A stretch of DNA of 64,000 nt from Basidiobolus meristosporus CBS 931.73 (GCA_002104905.1 MCFE01000394.1:18387-82386), one strand, 5' to 3'; shown: positions 12,557-24,960, numbered from the stretch's first letter. Made by a program: numbers and translations. The notes: generated by a model from the letters alone, not told the origin.

Positions 12557-13741
12557 CTTACAAGCATTGTCCAGACTGAAGAGGTCAATGTTGGATCTGT
12601 TTGCATTCTTGCTAAATAATTATAGTATGGCCCAAGTGTCTATGATGAGCCTTCATACAGATATTTGGGTTCTACTCATTAATCTAGCAGAACCAGATAC
12701 CTCAGAGAGTCAACAGAAATGGAACATCCTGAGTTGAAAGCTGTGGAATGAGTTCTACATCAAGTAGCCAGCATATGTATGTACAAAGATGTATAACCAG
12801 ACAAGTACTGAAATCAAGAATGAGCTGAGAGTGAGGGGATTTGATGATGAAGCCATGCAGGAACACTTTTGCGTGCAATTAGCTCAGTACAGGCCTGGTG
12901 CATCCATTTGTACTTTAACTTTGGGAACCAAAGAGATCTTGAATGAGTTTTTGCCTCAAATGACTGATGTGCTATATGATATATTGGTAGAGTTAAGTGG
13001 CTTCCAAGAGCAATATACACAAAGCTCATCCAGGCAACAGTTCCAAGTATCAGACACAGGGTAGGTGAGTACCTTGAGGAATCAGAAGGTGAGCTTCAAC
13101 AGGAAGAATACAGACTGCAAGCAACAGTGTCCAGATTGTGCCAGCACACCTTGCTGGATTCCTTACTATCCCTTGCAACTTCTGCGTGCTGGCACATGTC
13201 AGTCCACGCTATGCCAACACCCTTCACAAGAGTGCCCTGCATTGAGTCAATGCGTGTTGGGTCCATGTGTGCACTTCTGTGCAAAACCATCAGAACTTGC
13301 CAAACTGCTTATTTAGACACAAGTCCATTAGAGCAGGCCAAGTTGTGTCAACAGACAGCATCATATCAAACTCAGCCAAGGGCCATGCTGGCTCATCATG
13401 TTGTGCCTGCACATGCCATTGAACCTGACCATCAGCAAGTTACTTCCGGGGAACTTACTGATGATGACCAGCACAAAGTGCCTCTACCACCAGAGCCAGT
13501 GGCAAGTAAAAGAACACGTCATCATGTAGCACTGCAGGCCAGTTCAGTAACATCACCTGGAGCAATTAAGCATGGTCAAGCTGCAGCATTGCACTCATCA
13601 ACTAAGAGGCAAAGTACTGACTACAAATATGCAAGTAGCCAAGAGGATAGTCAACAAGGAAGAAGTTTAGGTGTGCAAAGTGAATTACTACCAAATGCTT
13701 CAGTAGTAATCCCTGTGAGAAAAAAACCTAGGAGAAGTTGA
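12495..13741 (+). pseudogene. Second ORF of the Harbinger-like element
   Basis: Three consecutive plus-strand frames (12,495-12,737; 12,789-13,064; 13,127-13,741) form one interrupted gene, divergent from the transposase. The first piece starts MVPMPSLNSSS and holds SMAQVSMMSLHTDIWVLLINLAE. The relative at 42,259-43,060 (-) has SIAQVSMVSLHTNIRALLINLAE. The last piece ends in a basic tail, RKKPRRS. Harbinger elements usually carry a Myb/SANT-like DNA-binding partner at this place; I infer that role from position and the basic tail, since no clear Myb helices are visible. Confidence 0.55.
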
Positions 13742-14547
13742 AGCAATTGCTATTGTTTGTGATCATCCAATCAATGCTTTTTTTTTTGAGATCCAAATCA
13801 AGCCATTGCAATTCAATGATCACTAAAATTTTGATGTAAGTAATATCAAGGTTGTCTCACATTTCAAACAGAACCCCTTTGAATAAATACCCTGCATTTA
13901 TATACATCATCTGTAGCACCAGTGCAGCCATCTGACATGTTTTGCACCTATCCATTTATTCACTTGCTAGCTATGACACCTTATCCAATCACTAGGATCA
14001 GGGATTTACTTGCTGAATGACCAAAATGGGATATTTGGTGGCAAATCAGGTAGCTTGTATAATGGTCAAAGAGCCAATTGGGGGCTGACAGCTTCATGAT
14101 ATTTTTGGCTCAATTAACCACAGAGATACCATAAAATTGGAGTGATAGTAACCAAAATGATATGTATCAGTGTAGTTTATAGTGTGATATGCATTTATTT
14201 CATTTACATAAAAGAAATACATCCAAATATAGGATCTTACCTACCATATTAGTGGTGTCCAATTGCACATGTGATGTAAATATTACTAGTAGGTGTGATC
14301 ATCCACGCCAACCTCATCATGTCAAATTGTACCATAGCGTACAAGGTTATCCCACTTGGTGCAAAATTGTCCAAGAGTGGTCCTGCATACTGGTAGCTAC
14401 AATATTGCACCCAACTGTTCTTAGAGACTGTGGATTACACTGTGCACCCTGGTATGGTACAATGGATTAAGTCTATTTGCTGAGGGGGTACTATGTGTTG
14501 TAGAAGCTTTAGCACCATAATAATCATACAAATCAATTACTTAAATC

Positions 14548-14916
14548 TGTTACAATTCAAGAACTGATTTGAATATAAGGAACTTATCAAGAAATAGTGA
14601 TGATAGTTAAACTGTTGTTTATTAATAAAGAAGCTCATTATTTATACCTTTGTAGAGGAAATATAGCTCTAACACTAAGCAAGGAGGATTTCTCAATATT
14701 CAGGAGCATTCTGCAACAGTTTCAGGGTTAGTACATAATAGTTAGCATTAGTGCTAATTTGATCCCAACTATAGGGGAATAATCATAAGATTGTAGATCT
14801 GAAGAAAGTGGCAAAGTTAGAGCTGTGAATTAGTCCCACAGTGACCAAGACTATTCCAGAATTGCCAAGTAAACTTTTAGCTGCTGAATGATACCAAATA
14901 GTTCAGTATTCCAGCA
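14548..14916 (-). repeat. Copia-1 family solo LTR with perfect target duplication
   Basis: A 369-bp segment that aligns along its whole length with the LTRs at 21,846-22,214 and 25,075-25,441. It is flanked by identical 5-bp AAATC (14,543-14,547 and 14,917-14,921). The right terminus is altered (CCAGCA for the usual TTCAACA). Confidence 0.9.
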
Positions 14917-15210
14917 AAATCAGTACTAGCTATCCAAGAAAACTTTGGGTGGATTCTTAATAGAACTTACCTAAGACATTTTCACCCAGAAATCAGGTAC
15001 TCTGAACATTGAGCTTCTTGTGATTTCCTAACCTTGAACATATGTTTCTGTGATAAACCTTGACATATTCTGCTTGTTTGATTGTCACGATCTTGTAACA
15101 GTGTAGGCAGTACTTAACATTGTTTTAATCAATATGTGAGCATCTTGCGACCTACTTGCTCTTGGGAGCCGAATATGTGGCTGTCATAATGCCAGCAGCT
15201 TACAATTATT

Positions 15211-15944
15211 AGACTTGATCCGTTGGATAGTACCACATTGAGCTATGAGGGCCAAATGATGCCATAGTGTGCCTGGGAGGCTAAGTGAGCCTAAACTTGG
15301 CCACAGAGTGTGAAACATAGCTCTTCATCTTCATGCAGAGCAGCCCCTGTGTTTCACCCATTGAGTTGGAGAAAATCCATTTTTTGACATTTTTTTTTTG
15401 GATCAATGTTGTGCATGATGTGTAAGAGGACAGAAGGACTGAAGACATGCATCTGGTACTCAATACCCATGGCACTCTGAATCTAGCTCCTGTAGCGTAT
15501 ATCATGTCACAAAAATGAATGGCACTATCTTGGTCCATTGGTACTATCTGGCACTATATTTAAATATTAGCCCTAAAGTAAGACCTATACAAAGCACTTA
15601 TAGTGCCATATAGTACCAGTGAACCAAGATAGTGCCATTCATTTTTGTGACATGATATACGCTACAGGAGCTAGATTCAGAGTGCCATGGGTATTGAGTA
15701 CCAGATGCATGTCTTCAGTCCTTCTGTCCTTTTACACATCATGCACAACATTGATCCAAAAAAAAGGCCAAAAAATGGATTTTCTCCAACACAATGGGTG
15801 AAACACAGGGGCTGCTTTGCATGAAGATGCAGAGCTATGTTCCACACTCTGGGGCCAAGTTTAGGTCTACTATGCCTCTCTGGCACGTAATGGCACTATT
15901 TGGCACTCATGGCTGAATGTGGCACTATCCAACAGAGCAAGTCT
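15211..15944. mobile_element. Foldback element, copy B
   Basis: A 734-bp copy with both arms. Flanking ATT is present on both sides (15,208-15,210 and 15,945-15,947). The central spacer is inverted relative to copy A, so the element sits in the other orientation. Confidence 0.9.
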
Positions 15945-15999
15945 ATTGACCCTCTACTTAATACTACAGCAGGTTTGTTTTAACATTTTGCTGGTTTAT

Positions 16000-16790
16000 T
16001 GCCCAATAAGCTACAACACTTTATGGTGTCTGAACAGTATTTTGGCTAGACTTATACAACATTTTGATAGTCTTATTGCAATTATATTTGTCTGAGTAGA
16101 CTCAACAGGCTCATCCATACAATTGCCTTATATGACAAAAAATTGGACAGTGTTTTGTCACCTACTTTGTGGATCCTGGCTGACATTTTGAGGGCAGTAC
16201 AACAGCCTACAGCAAGTCCTGTCTTATGCTGCTGTACCAATATATAAATGAAATTCCCTTTTTCTGGCTCTCCATGCACCTTTCAAATGATGCACATTGA
16301 AATCACTTCTCCTTGTATTCCTGCCTACTACTTTCTAGGGTAAGTAACAGATACCTTGAATTAAGAGATGCTAGCACTTCCTGCTAACTACTGCAATTGA
16401 CACACTTGGAAACCTCAGCCTTACTGCTCTCAATTTGATACTGGCAAAGTTGCTAAATACCTTGTATGGCTGGTTATATATTAATTTTGCAAACATATGC
16501 TGGATTGCTGTCACTTTAGCCATTAGTACATCCTGAGTTACTGCAAAGTACTCTCTGGCACTTAGCCATAGTATTCCTTCTTCCTGCTGGATCTGGGACT
16601 CTTGTAGGTGCCCTCTGGCTCTTGTTTGTGTGAGTTCTGTATTGAAAGATGTGGAAATTGGTTTGTAATCAGGAAAGACCTAGCATAATATAGTAAAGGC
16701 ATCATAAGAAAATTAGTTGCTTTTTGTGACTGACCCTACCTTGCATTACTTAACTAATTACCCATGTGTTGGGACTGCTTAGCTTCTTAG
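16000..16790 (-). repeat. Copy of unidentified repeat U2
   Basis: It parallels 3,000-3,940. The minus-strand frame near 16,700-16,370 gives YKPISTSFNTELTQTRA, VLMAKVTAIQHMF and YNQPYKVFSNFAS when read through. Stops and frameshifts are present. The function is unknown. Confidence 0.45.
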
Positions 16791-18684
16791 TCCTATAGGT
16801 ATAAGAATCTCCTTGAACACATTTGTACTGATTAGTTTATAACTGCTACTAGCTGTTCTCTGTTAGCCAACTCATCACATCCATGATGGACTTGAAGGAT
16901 ATATTCTTAATGAGTATAGGATAAGGTAGTATTGTACCTTGTCTTGCCCTCCTATTGACATATGTTCTCTTCATAGGAAACTCCCATAGGGTGATGCAAG
17001 ATGCATTATTCACCACAAACCATGCAAGATGGAGTAAAGAATAACAGTAGTGCCCAAGATCTACACACTTAGGTTCATGCTTTTTTATATTCTTGCTGCT
17101 GCCTAATATCTGCCTGATAGGAGATTAGTATCAGCCAGCTGGGTGAAGCAGCAGAAGTACTTGGCTTGATGGGGTATTTCATCATTGATGAGCATATGAA
17201 CTTACTGACTAAGCCTAATTACCAATTTATTTTTATTGATGCCACTGTGCTTTTTTCCTGGTGTAAAAAATCTTGTCTCCTATATTAGTGACTTGTGTGT
17301 GCAAGGACTTAGCTCCTGATGGGTTTGGATCATCTGGTGGCTCCAGATGAGAAACAAGTCCAGTGTTGTAATGCAAATAATATCAGCAGATCATGTAAGG
17401 ATGGTAACTTGTAAACATTAGTGCTTGAAATTTGCATTAGAGAGCAAGCATATAATCACCTAGGTTACAGAGCTGTCATTTAGAAGTGTTATATTTTGAA
17501 TGATTGAGATATATGTTAATGGGAGTACTAGAACATGTTGAAGCTGAGTGTGATAGTCAGCATTGTTTCTACTTGCAGGAAAGCATAAATCCTTGCAAAT
17601 CTGAGTTGCCCAACACAGTGATGAATTGGACATGACAGCTCTAAATTGTTATTAATTATTATGTTCAAGGCACTTCTGACTATAGTCACTTAGGTTAACA
17701 GCCATCTAGGACTTCTACCAAAGGAATATAGCTCATATGACCCTTTTTGTGAAAGTAGCTGCTCCCTTTATTGGCAGTGAATTTCAGTCCCAAGGTTAAG
17801 CATGGCAGCTGAAGCAAGGCAGTACAATGGGGAGTACAGAGGAGCTGTGTCTGCAAAAACTGCTCCCCATCCTAAGTGTTTTTCAAAAGGTACAATCCCA
17901 ATTTTATTACTATTACCAATGATAAGATTCATAGTCAAAAATTAACTCAAATTTCATCAAAGCTTAATTGCAACATATTTTTCACTGATGTGAAACATAT
18001 GCAGAAAGTGTAGGTTGTTAGCCCTGGTGTACCATGAAGCCAACTTGCCTTGTTCTGCCTTAGAAACAAAGCACTCTGTCTAGTCAGAATACTAAGAGTC
18101 TATATACCCTCAATGATTACATACCTATCAGTTGGCATGTGGTAGTTGGACTGAGCATACTTGGTACATTTCCTGAGCAGCACACTGCCAAGCTATTCTC
18201 CACCATCATCAGCTGTAATGAATGCTCACCAAGTCATATCTCATTTTTCAATTTCTAAGCTGTGCTATTACCTCATCAATGCAAAGAGCTTTCAACAATC
18301 ACATTTATAAGTGCAGTAGAGCTCACTGCAACTTTGTATTCATTTGATTAAGGTACAGGAGTACCTCTACTACACCTGCAGTTGTTTTGGGTTGTATTAT
18401 TAATAAGTGCACACTCTCCTTGAGCATAAAGCTTAGTGCAGAATATGTGACTACCACAATTGCTGGCTCCAATCTGCATATTCAGGAACATCTAAAGCTG
18501 CAGCAAAGAGTGTTTTTTTATCAAACATGTATGAGATATTGCTTCATCACTAGTACTGAGTCCATGTCTCATTGACTTCCCAGCATGAATTTATTCAAAT
18601 ACCCAGTTCCTTCACTATTTTGGTATCTAAGTTGTGCCCTTACACTTGCAATACCCCTTCAATTCTCCACAATACTCAAGATAA
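16791..18684. other. AT-rich stretch without recognisable gene
   Basis: No protein domain, terminal repeat or LTR was identified. Confidence 0.4.
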
Positions 18685-19067
18685 TATTGCAACTTGAGAA
18701 GTGATTTGAATACAAGGAACTTATCAAGAAATTGTGATCATGGTTGAATTACTGTTTATTCATAAGGAGGCTCAGTATTTATACCTTTGTTGTTGTAATA
18801 CAATTGCAATACCAAGTAAGGAGGGCTTTGCAAAATTCAGGAGTATTCTGTGACAGTTATAGGAGTAGTATATAATGCTTTGTTAAAGTGCTAACTCATC
18901 TTAAGTGTTTTGATCTTGACTATAGAGGAATAATAATAGAATTATAGATCTGAAGAAAGTGGTAAAGTTAGGGCTGTAAGTCAGTCCTAGAATGAACAAG
19001 ACTAGTCCAAAATTTTCAAGTGAGTTCTTTGCTGCTGAACAATACTAAATAGCTCAATATTTCTACA
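18685..19067 (-). repeat. Copia-1 family solo LTR, diverged
   Basis: It aligns with the copia-1 LTR over its whole length with an extra insertion of about 15 bp near 18,895-18,915. The ends are degraded (TATTGCAACTT at the left, TTCTACA at the right). I could not confirm a target duplication. Confidence 0.75.
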
Positions 19068-21845
19068 GAGACATCCTGCACTGCCAAGTGACCACAGCTG
19101 TGAGTTTCTTTTGAAAAATTGTAATAGAAATCCCACTTTCAAATGTTCAGGGAGCTGTAGATACAGTTTATAGTTGCTATTCTTTTGAGGTGCTATTGCA
19201 TCATAAAGTATCATAATCTGGCAACTAGTCCAAATGTATTCCATAGTAGCACTGTATTCAGCTAAAAACCTACATTACATTCCCTCTTGGTGATGCACAA
19301 CACTGCCTATCTTTGCTATAGCCTTATATATGTGTAGTACCATACCATCTTAATTTTTTGTGTATCCTACAGTACAGTTCCATAGTATACAGCAGCTGAG
19401 CAATGAGTGTTGAGCCAAGAGAAGACTTATGTGCTCATAGTAGCTTGGTAATTTGCACAAGTTTACACTCTACAATGCACTTTCAGTGCTTTGATATTTC
19501 TGTAATATTTAGTTACTGTTAATTAGGATCACCCACAAATTTTCTGCCCTTTCAACAATAGATGTCACAAAACAACTCATTGACTTAACTATGTAGTTGT
19601 GGGACCTAGTACATGAGAGTGCTCAGCAGCCATTGGCTAAGAGGCATCACATGTCATGAGCACTTGGTACATCAGTAAGCCTTTTGTGTCATCAACATCT
19701 CACCTAGACATTAGATCTGAAGAGAATAGGTAACTCAGGCACAAACCAGCAGACATTACAGTAAAAAGGATGGCTTTTGTTTACTAATACAGCTCAGTCA
19801 CATATGCATCATCTCCTAGCTATTTTCTGCAGCTCTGTAATGCTAATACAAGGCAGTACAATGACATTGTATCAGAGCTTGAACAAATCCAAAATTCTAG
19901 TGCTCTAAGCCAAGATGTGCTCTTTCTACTAAGTATTTGGCAGCTTGGTGTGGTTGCATTAGATACTGGCGTTAAGAAAATGGCAATACTTATGATGTCA
20001 AACATCTTTTGGGAATATTTCTCCTGCATTCTTGCAACAATGACAATAGCAGTGCATGAGTAGCAGCTTGGTCTGTATGCTCCAATTTCTTTATCTTGTC
20101 AGCCTAATTATTGTGGGAAGCCTTCACTCAGTGTCCTTGCCTCATAAAGCAGCTATAGCAGTAAAAGTTCCTCTAGTTTTGTTGCTTTTCTTATTTTCTA
20201 AATGCTGCTTGGACACGGGTAACATACTGGTTTTAATTTCCCCACTTGTCTACCTTGTTTAAGTCACTGTAATGTAACCTTTTTTGACAAAGTGCAAAGG
20301 CATGTTGTATTCTCTTCCCTCCAAAGAATGCAGGAGATACTTATGATAGCTATGTTAGCTGCAAGCAAACATAATATGTATACAGTATTCAGAAGGTCTC
20401 TATCAAAGAGTTGCTTGAAATTGGCTCTGATATTATGTCCTTCTCTGAGTCTTCCAAACCTTGTGGGCTAAACTGGAAGCAAATATTTCTTCAGCAATGA
20501 AACCTTACACACCAATACATGCAGCACAAATGGCCCCTGTGGTATAACTTCAAAGCTATACGTATGTGCAAAAGACTTTCAAAATGACAATATTACCTAT
20601 GCTGGAGTTTAGTAATATAATTCCTTGAAAGTATACAAAGCTGAGATGTAACTACTGGATTTGAGGAAATGTAAAATGCTAATGTGGTTAAATAATACAT
20701 AATGTGTAACAATATGCAGATAATATAAGCTTACTAACTTACATATCCAACTATAGACAGTGTATTGGAGTGTACCTGTGATAAAATGCAATTGCAATCT
20801 ACAAACTCAACAATTGGAAGTAAATGTACACATACTTATCATGTCACAAAGGTAATTTGTAGTGACTGTATTAGTGAGTAGATATAAATACAAACAGCAC
20901 GAGACAAGCAAAATCAGCAACCAGAACGGCATTTTGATTTTGTCAGCAGTTTATCCATCCAAGTTGCAAAAGCCATGTTGGAGAATTTCTAAAGGCATAA
21001 TGATGCTGACATCATGCAAAATTGGTTACAAAATGCCAATCTTTGTGTCTTGAAGCATTGCATAAAGTTGGTATATAAGTACCTAACCAGAGAATCTACA
21101 GTATAGAAGTGCAATGGCACTGTATAAGGTTGGCAACAATACGCAAAGTAGCTTGGTGTTCATCTGTCTGTAGGCTTGAAACAGTTGTAGCTGTGTTGGG
21201 TATGCTAAGTAATATAAAAAATTTATTACAACAGCTTCATAGTCCCTATTGAAGTAGGTTAAGGATATGTGCATAGTATTCAATCAATATTCCCATCTAA
21301 TACTGACATCAAGAGATTATTCCTAGAAGCAATGATCTGATTGATGTGACACTGATGAGGCAATCAGTGTGCCTTTCAGTAGCCAAAACTACTCCTGAGT
21401 CTTTAAGTAAGCTCAGATCCTAGTATTACCAAATAGCTCAACATTTCAACTCTTCTACTTTACTCAATTACACATTGATCATATCTTCTTTCAGAGATTT
21501 GATGCTCTGGCTAAGTCAACAGTTTTGCTAATGAATCTGCATATGATTTGTCAGTTTAGCAATGAGCCAAATCTATCACATTATTATCCACCACTTTACT
21601 TACAATGTTCATAATAATTTCAGGTTCTAACTTCTGACATACCTCACAAAATTTTTGGCCGATGAGATAGGGCCCTGCATGTCCTAATGGTGCAATCTAG
21701 TTTCTCTGAATTGAACATCTCAATGTTTGGAGCTACTTGATATATCAAATGTGTACCTATAGGCTACAGTGGAGTACCTCCTCAAATGGTTTGTAACAGC
21801 ATGTGAGTAAATATATCATGCTCTGCTGCTGCAAATTAATCTTAC
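19068..21845. other. AT-rich stretch without recognisable gene
   Basis: Many short frames on both strands, none with a recognisable domain or repeat partner. It is probably old transposon debris. Confidence 0.4.
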
Positions 21846-22214
21846 TGTTGCAACTTAGGAAGTGATTTGGATATAAGGAACTTATCAAGATATACTGATA
21901 ATAGTTGAGTTGTTGTTTATTAATAAGGAAGCTCAGTATTTATACCTTTGTAGAAGAAATATAGCTGTAACACTAAGTAAGGAGGGTTTCTCAGTATTTC
22001 AGGAGCATTCTGTGACAGTTTCAGGGTTGATACATAATGTTTAGTAATAGTGCTAATTTGATCACAACTATAGGGGAATAATCAAAAGATCATAGATCTG
22101 AAAAAAGTGGCAAAGTTAGAGCTGTAAATTAGTCCCATAGTGACCAAGACTAGTCCAGAATTGTTAAGTAAATTTTTGCCGCTAAATGATACCAAATAGT
22201 CCAGTATTTCAACA
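21846..22214 (-). repeat. Copia-1 3' LTR
   Basis: It starts TGTTGCAACTTAGG and ends TTTCAACA on the plus strand. It is paired with 25,075-25,441 with roughly a tenth of positions different by eye. Confidence 0.9.
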
Positions 22215-22970
22215 CTCTCCCTCAACTGAAAAATTTCTCAATCCTAATTCCTCCCTGAGATTCTCATGTTGTGGCCTAGCAAGTGGTTCTGTCAATATAT
22301 CTGCCACCATTTTGTTAGTTGGGCAGTACACTAACTCTACCAAGCTATTTTCTACAGCTTCCCTCACAGAGTGATGCTGTACATCAATGAGCTTAGTCCT
22401 GGCATGATTAGTAGGATTTCTAGCTAATGAGGTACAACTTTGATTATCCTTGTAAATACATGTAGGTGGATTTGAATAAAAACCTAAGTCATTGCGTAAT
22501 TTTTGTAGCCATACAGCCTCCTTAGTTGCTTGGCATGCAGCCATATATTCTGCTTCAGTTGTAGATAGGGCCAAAGTTGCTTGTTTCTTACAATTCCAAG
22601 TAATAGCTGCAGCAGCATAAAGAAATACATATCCTTTGGTAGAACATATGTTAATCAGATCCCTACCCCAATCTGAATCACTATAACCATTAAACGTTTG
22701 CTTATTAGCTGATCCAGAGTATTCCAGTACCATATTTATGGTACTTTGTAGATGTCTGACAATCAGCGTAACTGCTGCAATTTGATCTGATCCATAATTC
22801 TGCATGAATTGACTGACTATTCCAACTGCCACTGCAATGTCTGGATGTGTAGACACCATCAAGTACATTAGGCTACCAACTATTGATTGATAGGGAGTGT
22901 TTTGCTCAATATTTGAGCTGATTTTGTCTATAACTGGCTTAGATATGCTTGATTTCAGGTTATTGTCCAA
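22209..22970 (-). CDS. Copia-1 RNase H / C-terminal Pol fragment
   Basis: The longest intact retrotransposon frame in the window (253 aa). It has the copia-specific C-terminal landmarks in order: YQSIVGSLMYL, HPDIAVAVGIVSQFM, GYSDSDWG with the first RNase H Asp, STTEAEYMAA with the Glu, KDNQSCTSLA with the next Asp, HARTKLIDVQHHSVRE and ADILTEPLA. The frame runs to the edge of the 3' LTR, as is usual for copia. It was originally part of a single Gag-Pol polyprotein; the first Met here is internal. Confidence 0.9.
   Translation of the reverse strand: MDNNLKSSISKPVIDKISSNIEQNTPYQSIVGSLMYLMVSTHPDIAVAVGIVSQFMQNYGSDQIAAVTLIVRHLQSTINMVLEYSGSANKQTFNGYSDSDWGRDLINICSTKGYVFLYAAAAITWNCKKQATLALSTTEAEYMAACQATKEAVWLQKLRNDLGFYSNPPTCIYKDNQSCTSLARNPTNHARTKLIDVQHHSVREAVENSLVELVYCPTNKMVADILTEPLARPQHENLREELGLRNFSVEGEC
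22215..22225 (-). other. Copia-1 polypurine tract
   Basis: On the minus strand a purine run (GAGGGAGAG) directly abuts the TGTTG start of the 3' LTR. It would prime plus-strand DNA synthesis. Confidence 0.8.
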
Positions 22971-23040
22971 AGGAGAAGCTGCAGGTTTGCAATTTTCCTT
23001 TTTGAAGCATCTAAGAATGTCCCTGGTGTACTTGGACTGA

Positions 23041-23650
23041 TTCAGCTAAATTTTCTGCGTAGGATGAACACACCCTTTTTAAGCTGTTTCACATATATAC
23101 TTTAATCTGCAGTGCTACATGAGAACTCAATTTCCTCTAGATATGTGTCAATCTTCTTATACCATGCACTAGGTGCCTGCTTAAGCCCATACAACAGTTT
23201 TCCAAGTTTGCACACCTTTTGAGGGTCTTTAGGATTGGTAAAACCTTCTGGTTGCTCCATATATATAAAGTTTCTTGCAAATTCCCATTTAGAAAGGCTG
23301 TTTTGACATCCATTTGGTGTAGATATAGACTGTGTACAGCTGCCAGGGCTAGAACTTTCCTAATGGACTCAAACCTGGCAACCAGAGCGGATGTTTCCTT
23401 AAATTCTAGTCCCTGGATCTGGGAATAGCATTTACCCACTAATCTTGCCTTATACTTGTCAATGGCACCATTTGGGGTTATCTTGATCTTTAGACCCATC
23501 TACATCCTATTGGCTTTCTCCCATTTGGAAAATCAACCAGTTCCCATGTTTTTGCCATGATCAGTGATTGGTACTCCTTGTACATAGCTAGTTGCACATT
23601 GTAGCATCTGGACTTTGTATTGCCTGTTCCAGATTCTGAGGTTGGGCAAA
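23041..23650 (-). pseudogene. Copia-1 reverse transcriptase, broken
   Basis: The minus-strand frame at 23,137-23,499 reads [29 protein letters not shown] and [14 protein letters not shown], the N-terminal reverse-transcriptase blocks of copia elements. Upstream are ETWELVDFP-like relics. The palm segment with YVDD, which should follow before RNase H, is deleted between about 22,985 and 23,137. Confidence 0.85.
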
Positions 23651-23990
23651 TCAGGCAAGATAAGCTTCTTCATGATCATTAGATGTCTGCCACCAGGATC
23701 CATGAGCACTTCTTATTCTGGTAGATCTCCTGACTGGGATAATCTGCTCTGATCTGGAACTGGTAGATTTATCAAATATTTGTCTTGGCTCCAAAGGACA
23801 GTGTTTTTGTGGGGCCACATATGTTAGAGTGTACAATAGCCAATATTTGAGTGGTATTGACGCCTTCTGAGCTCTTGAAATGTTGCCTAGCTAATATGCC
23901 ATATGAACATCCCTTACAAGCATTCAATTTGATTGGAATTGAGTATTCTAGGCCCAAGACAAGCTGATTTTTCACCAATTGGCTCATTTT
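23651..23990 (-). pseudogene. Copia-1 gag-pre-integrase, with integrase core deleted
   Basis: The frame at 23,772-23,987 carries CKGCSYGILARQHF and LAIVHSNICGP, the segment that links protease to integrase in copia Pol. It runs straight into RRSTRIRSAHGS, normally found after integrase. About 250 residues of integrase core are therefore absent. Confidence 0.8.
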
Positions 23991-24541
23991 CTGTTCCCCA
24001 ATGTGTCCTTGTCTGCTATACCATGTTTCCCAGTTAGTTTCATCAGCTTTGGCAATGTTGACATACTAAGGTACAATGCTCTTGCATTGTGACTTGTATT
24101 TATTGTGACTTTTGATTCCCAAACCTAATTTTGTCCATTTTCACTCAATATTGAGCAGCTCATCTTAGTAAAAACAAATTTCAGTCCCTGAGCAGTTGCT
24201 GCACTGATTGATTGTGGGTTCTTAGCAATAGCAGGTAAATAGAGTACATCAGTCAATGCAGCCATTGTTGCCCCTGAGCTATTGCTCATATTTAGTTACA
24301 TAGACCCCCCTGCAGTAGCTTCCAGAGCAGAGTTATCTCCCAGATAAACCTTTCTTACAGGAAAAGTTTTTAAGTTGCTGATCCACTCCTTTATTCCAGA
24401 AGTATGCTGTGATGCTCCAGAGACAATATACCATTCATTACTTCAGTTACTTGAACTCTCTTATACGGTTACAAATAACTGTTCATCAGTAATTATATGG
24501 TTTGCCTGCTCTAGTTTCTGTTTTTTGTCTGCTTCTTTCAT

Positions 24542-24960
24542 CTAGCATTCTCTTGCCCAGTGTCCTGGCTTTATACAGTAGTTACAGTAAACAGGTTTTC
24601 TTTGGTTTTGTTGCTTCTCCTTCTTTTCTGAGTGCATTTCTGAGCTGAATAAAGCATTATCTTCAATTTTCTCTGCTTGATCATTATATCTGAGTTCTTC
24701 ATGGAGAAGTCTTCCTTTGACAAAGTCTAAAGTCATATTGTTTTCTTTGCTCTCAAAAGAAAGTAAGAGTGACTCATACTTGTCTGGTAGGCTGCAATGC
24801 AGACAGAGTATCTTTTCTTCATCATCTATACCAGCATTAACGCTGTAGAGTTCTTCTGCAAGTGTCTCCATTCTGGTAATGAGTTGTAGCATGTCACCAT
24901 CTGGCTTTGTCCTCAAGTTGGAGAACTTTTGTTTTAAGTAAAGCTTGCTTGATACTTACT
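24542..24960 (-). pseudogene. Copia-1 Gag with zinc knuckle
   Basis: The frame at 24,542-24,916 has ITRMETLAEEL, LHCSLPDKYESLL, and at the end CNYCIKPGHWAREC, a CX2CX4HX4C zinc knuckle that binds RNA in the virus-like particle. It fits the UBN2-type copia Gag. The start lies upstream in another frame. Confidence 0.85.

Larger units (their letters stand above)
11038..14474. mobile_element. Two-gene PIF/Harbinger-like DNA transposon, copy 1 (decayed)
   Basis: A 3.4-kb element with short terminal inverted repeats: AGACTTGCTCTGTTTGATGG at the left and the complement of AGACTTAATCCATTG at the right. Flanking trinucleotides are ACT (11,035-11,037) and ATT (14,475-14,477), one transition apart and like the ATT/AAT duplications of the foldback elements. 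The left end has clustered GTGCC/GGCAC words. Inside are two divergent broken genes, a DDE transposase on the minus strand and a second ORF on the plus strand, plus a gypsy solo LTR at 11,957-12,323. The two-gene layout with a 3-bp duplication is typical of PIF/Harbinger, although the usual TWA target is not seen. Confidence 0.75.

Noticed and set aside
15281-15801. Repeated ORFs starting near AGATAGTGCCATTCATTT in the foldback elements
   Set aside because: The same peptide appears from both arms of every copy; it follows from the inverted repeats and has no protein features.
22209-22374. Plus-strand ORF over the copia-1 3' end
   Set aside because: Antisense shadow of the RNase H frame and LTR.
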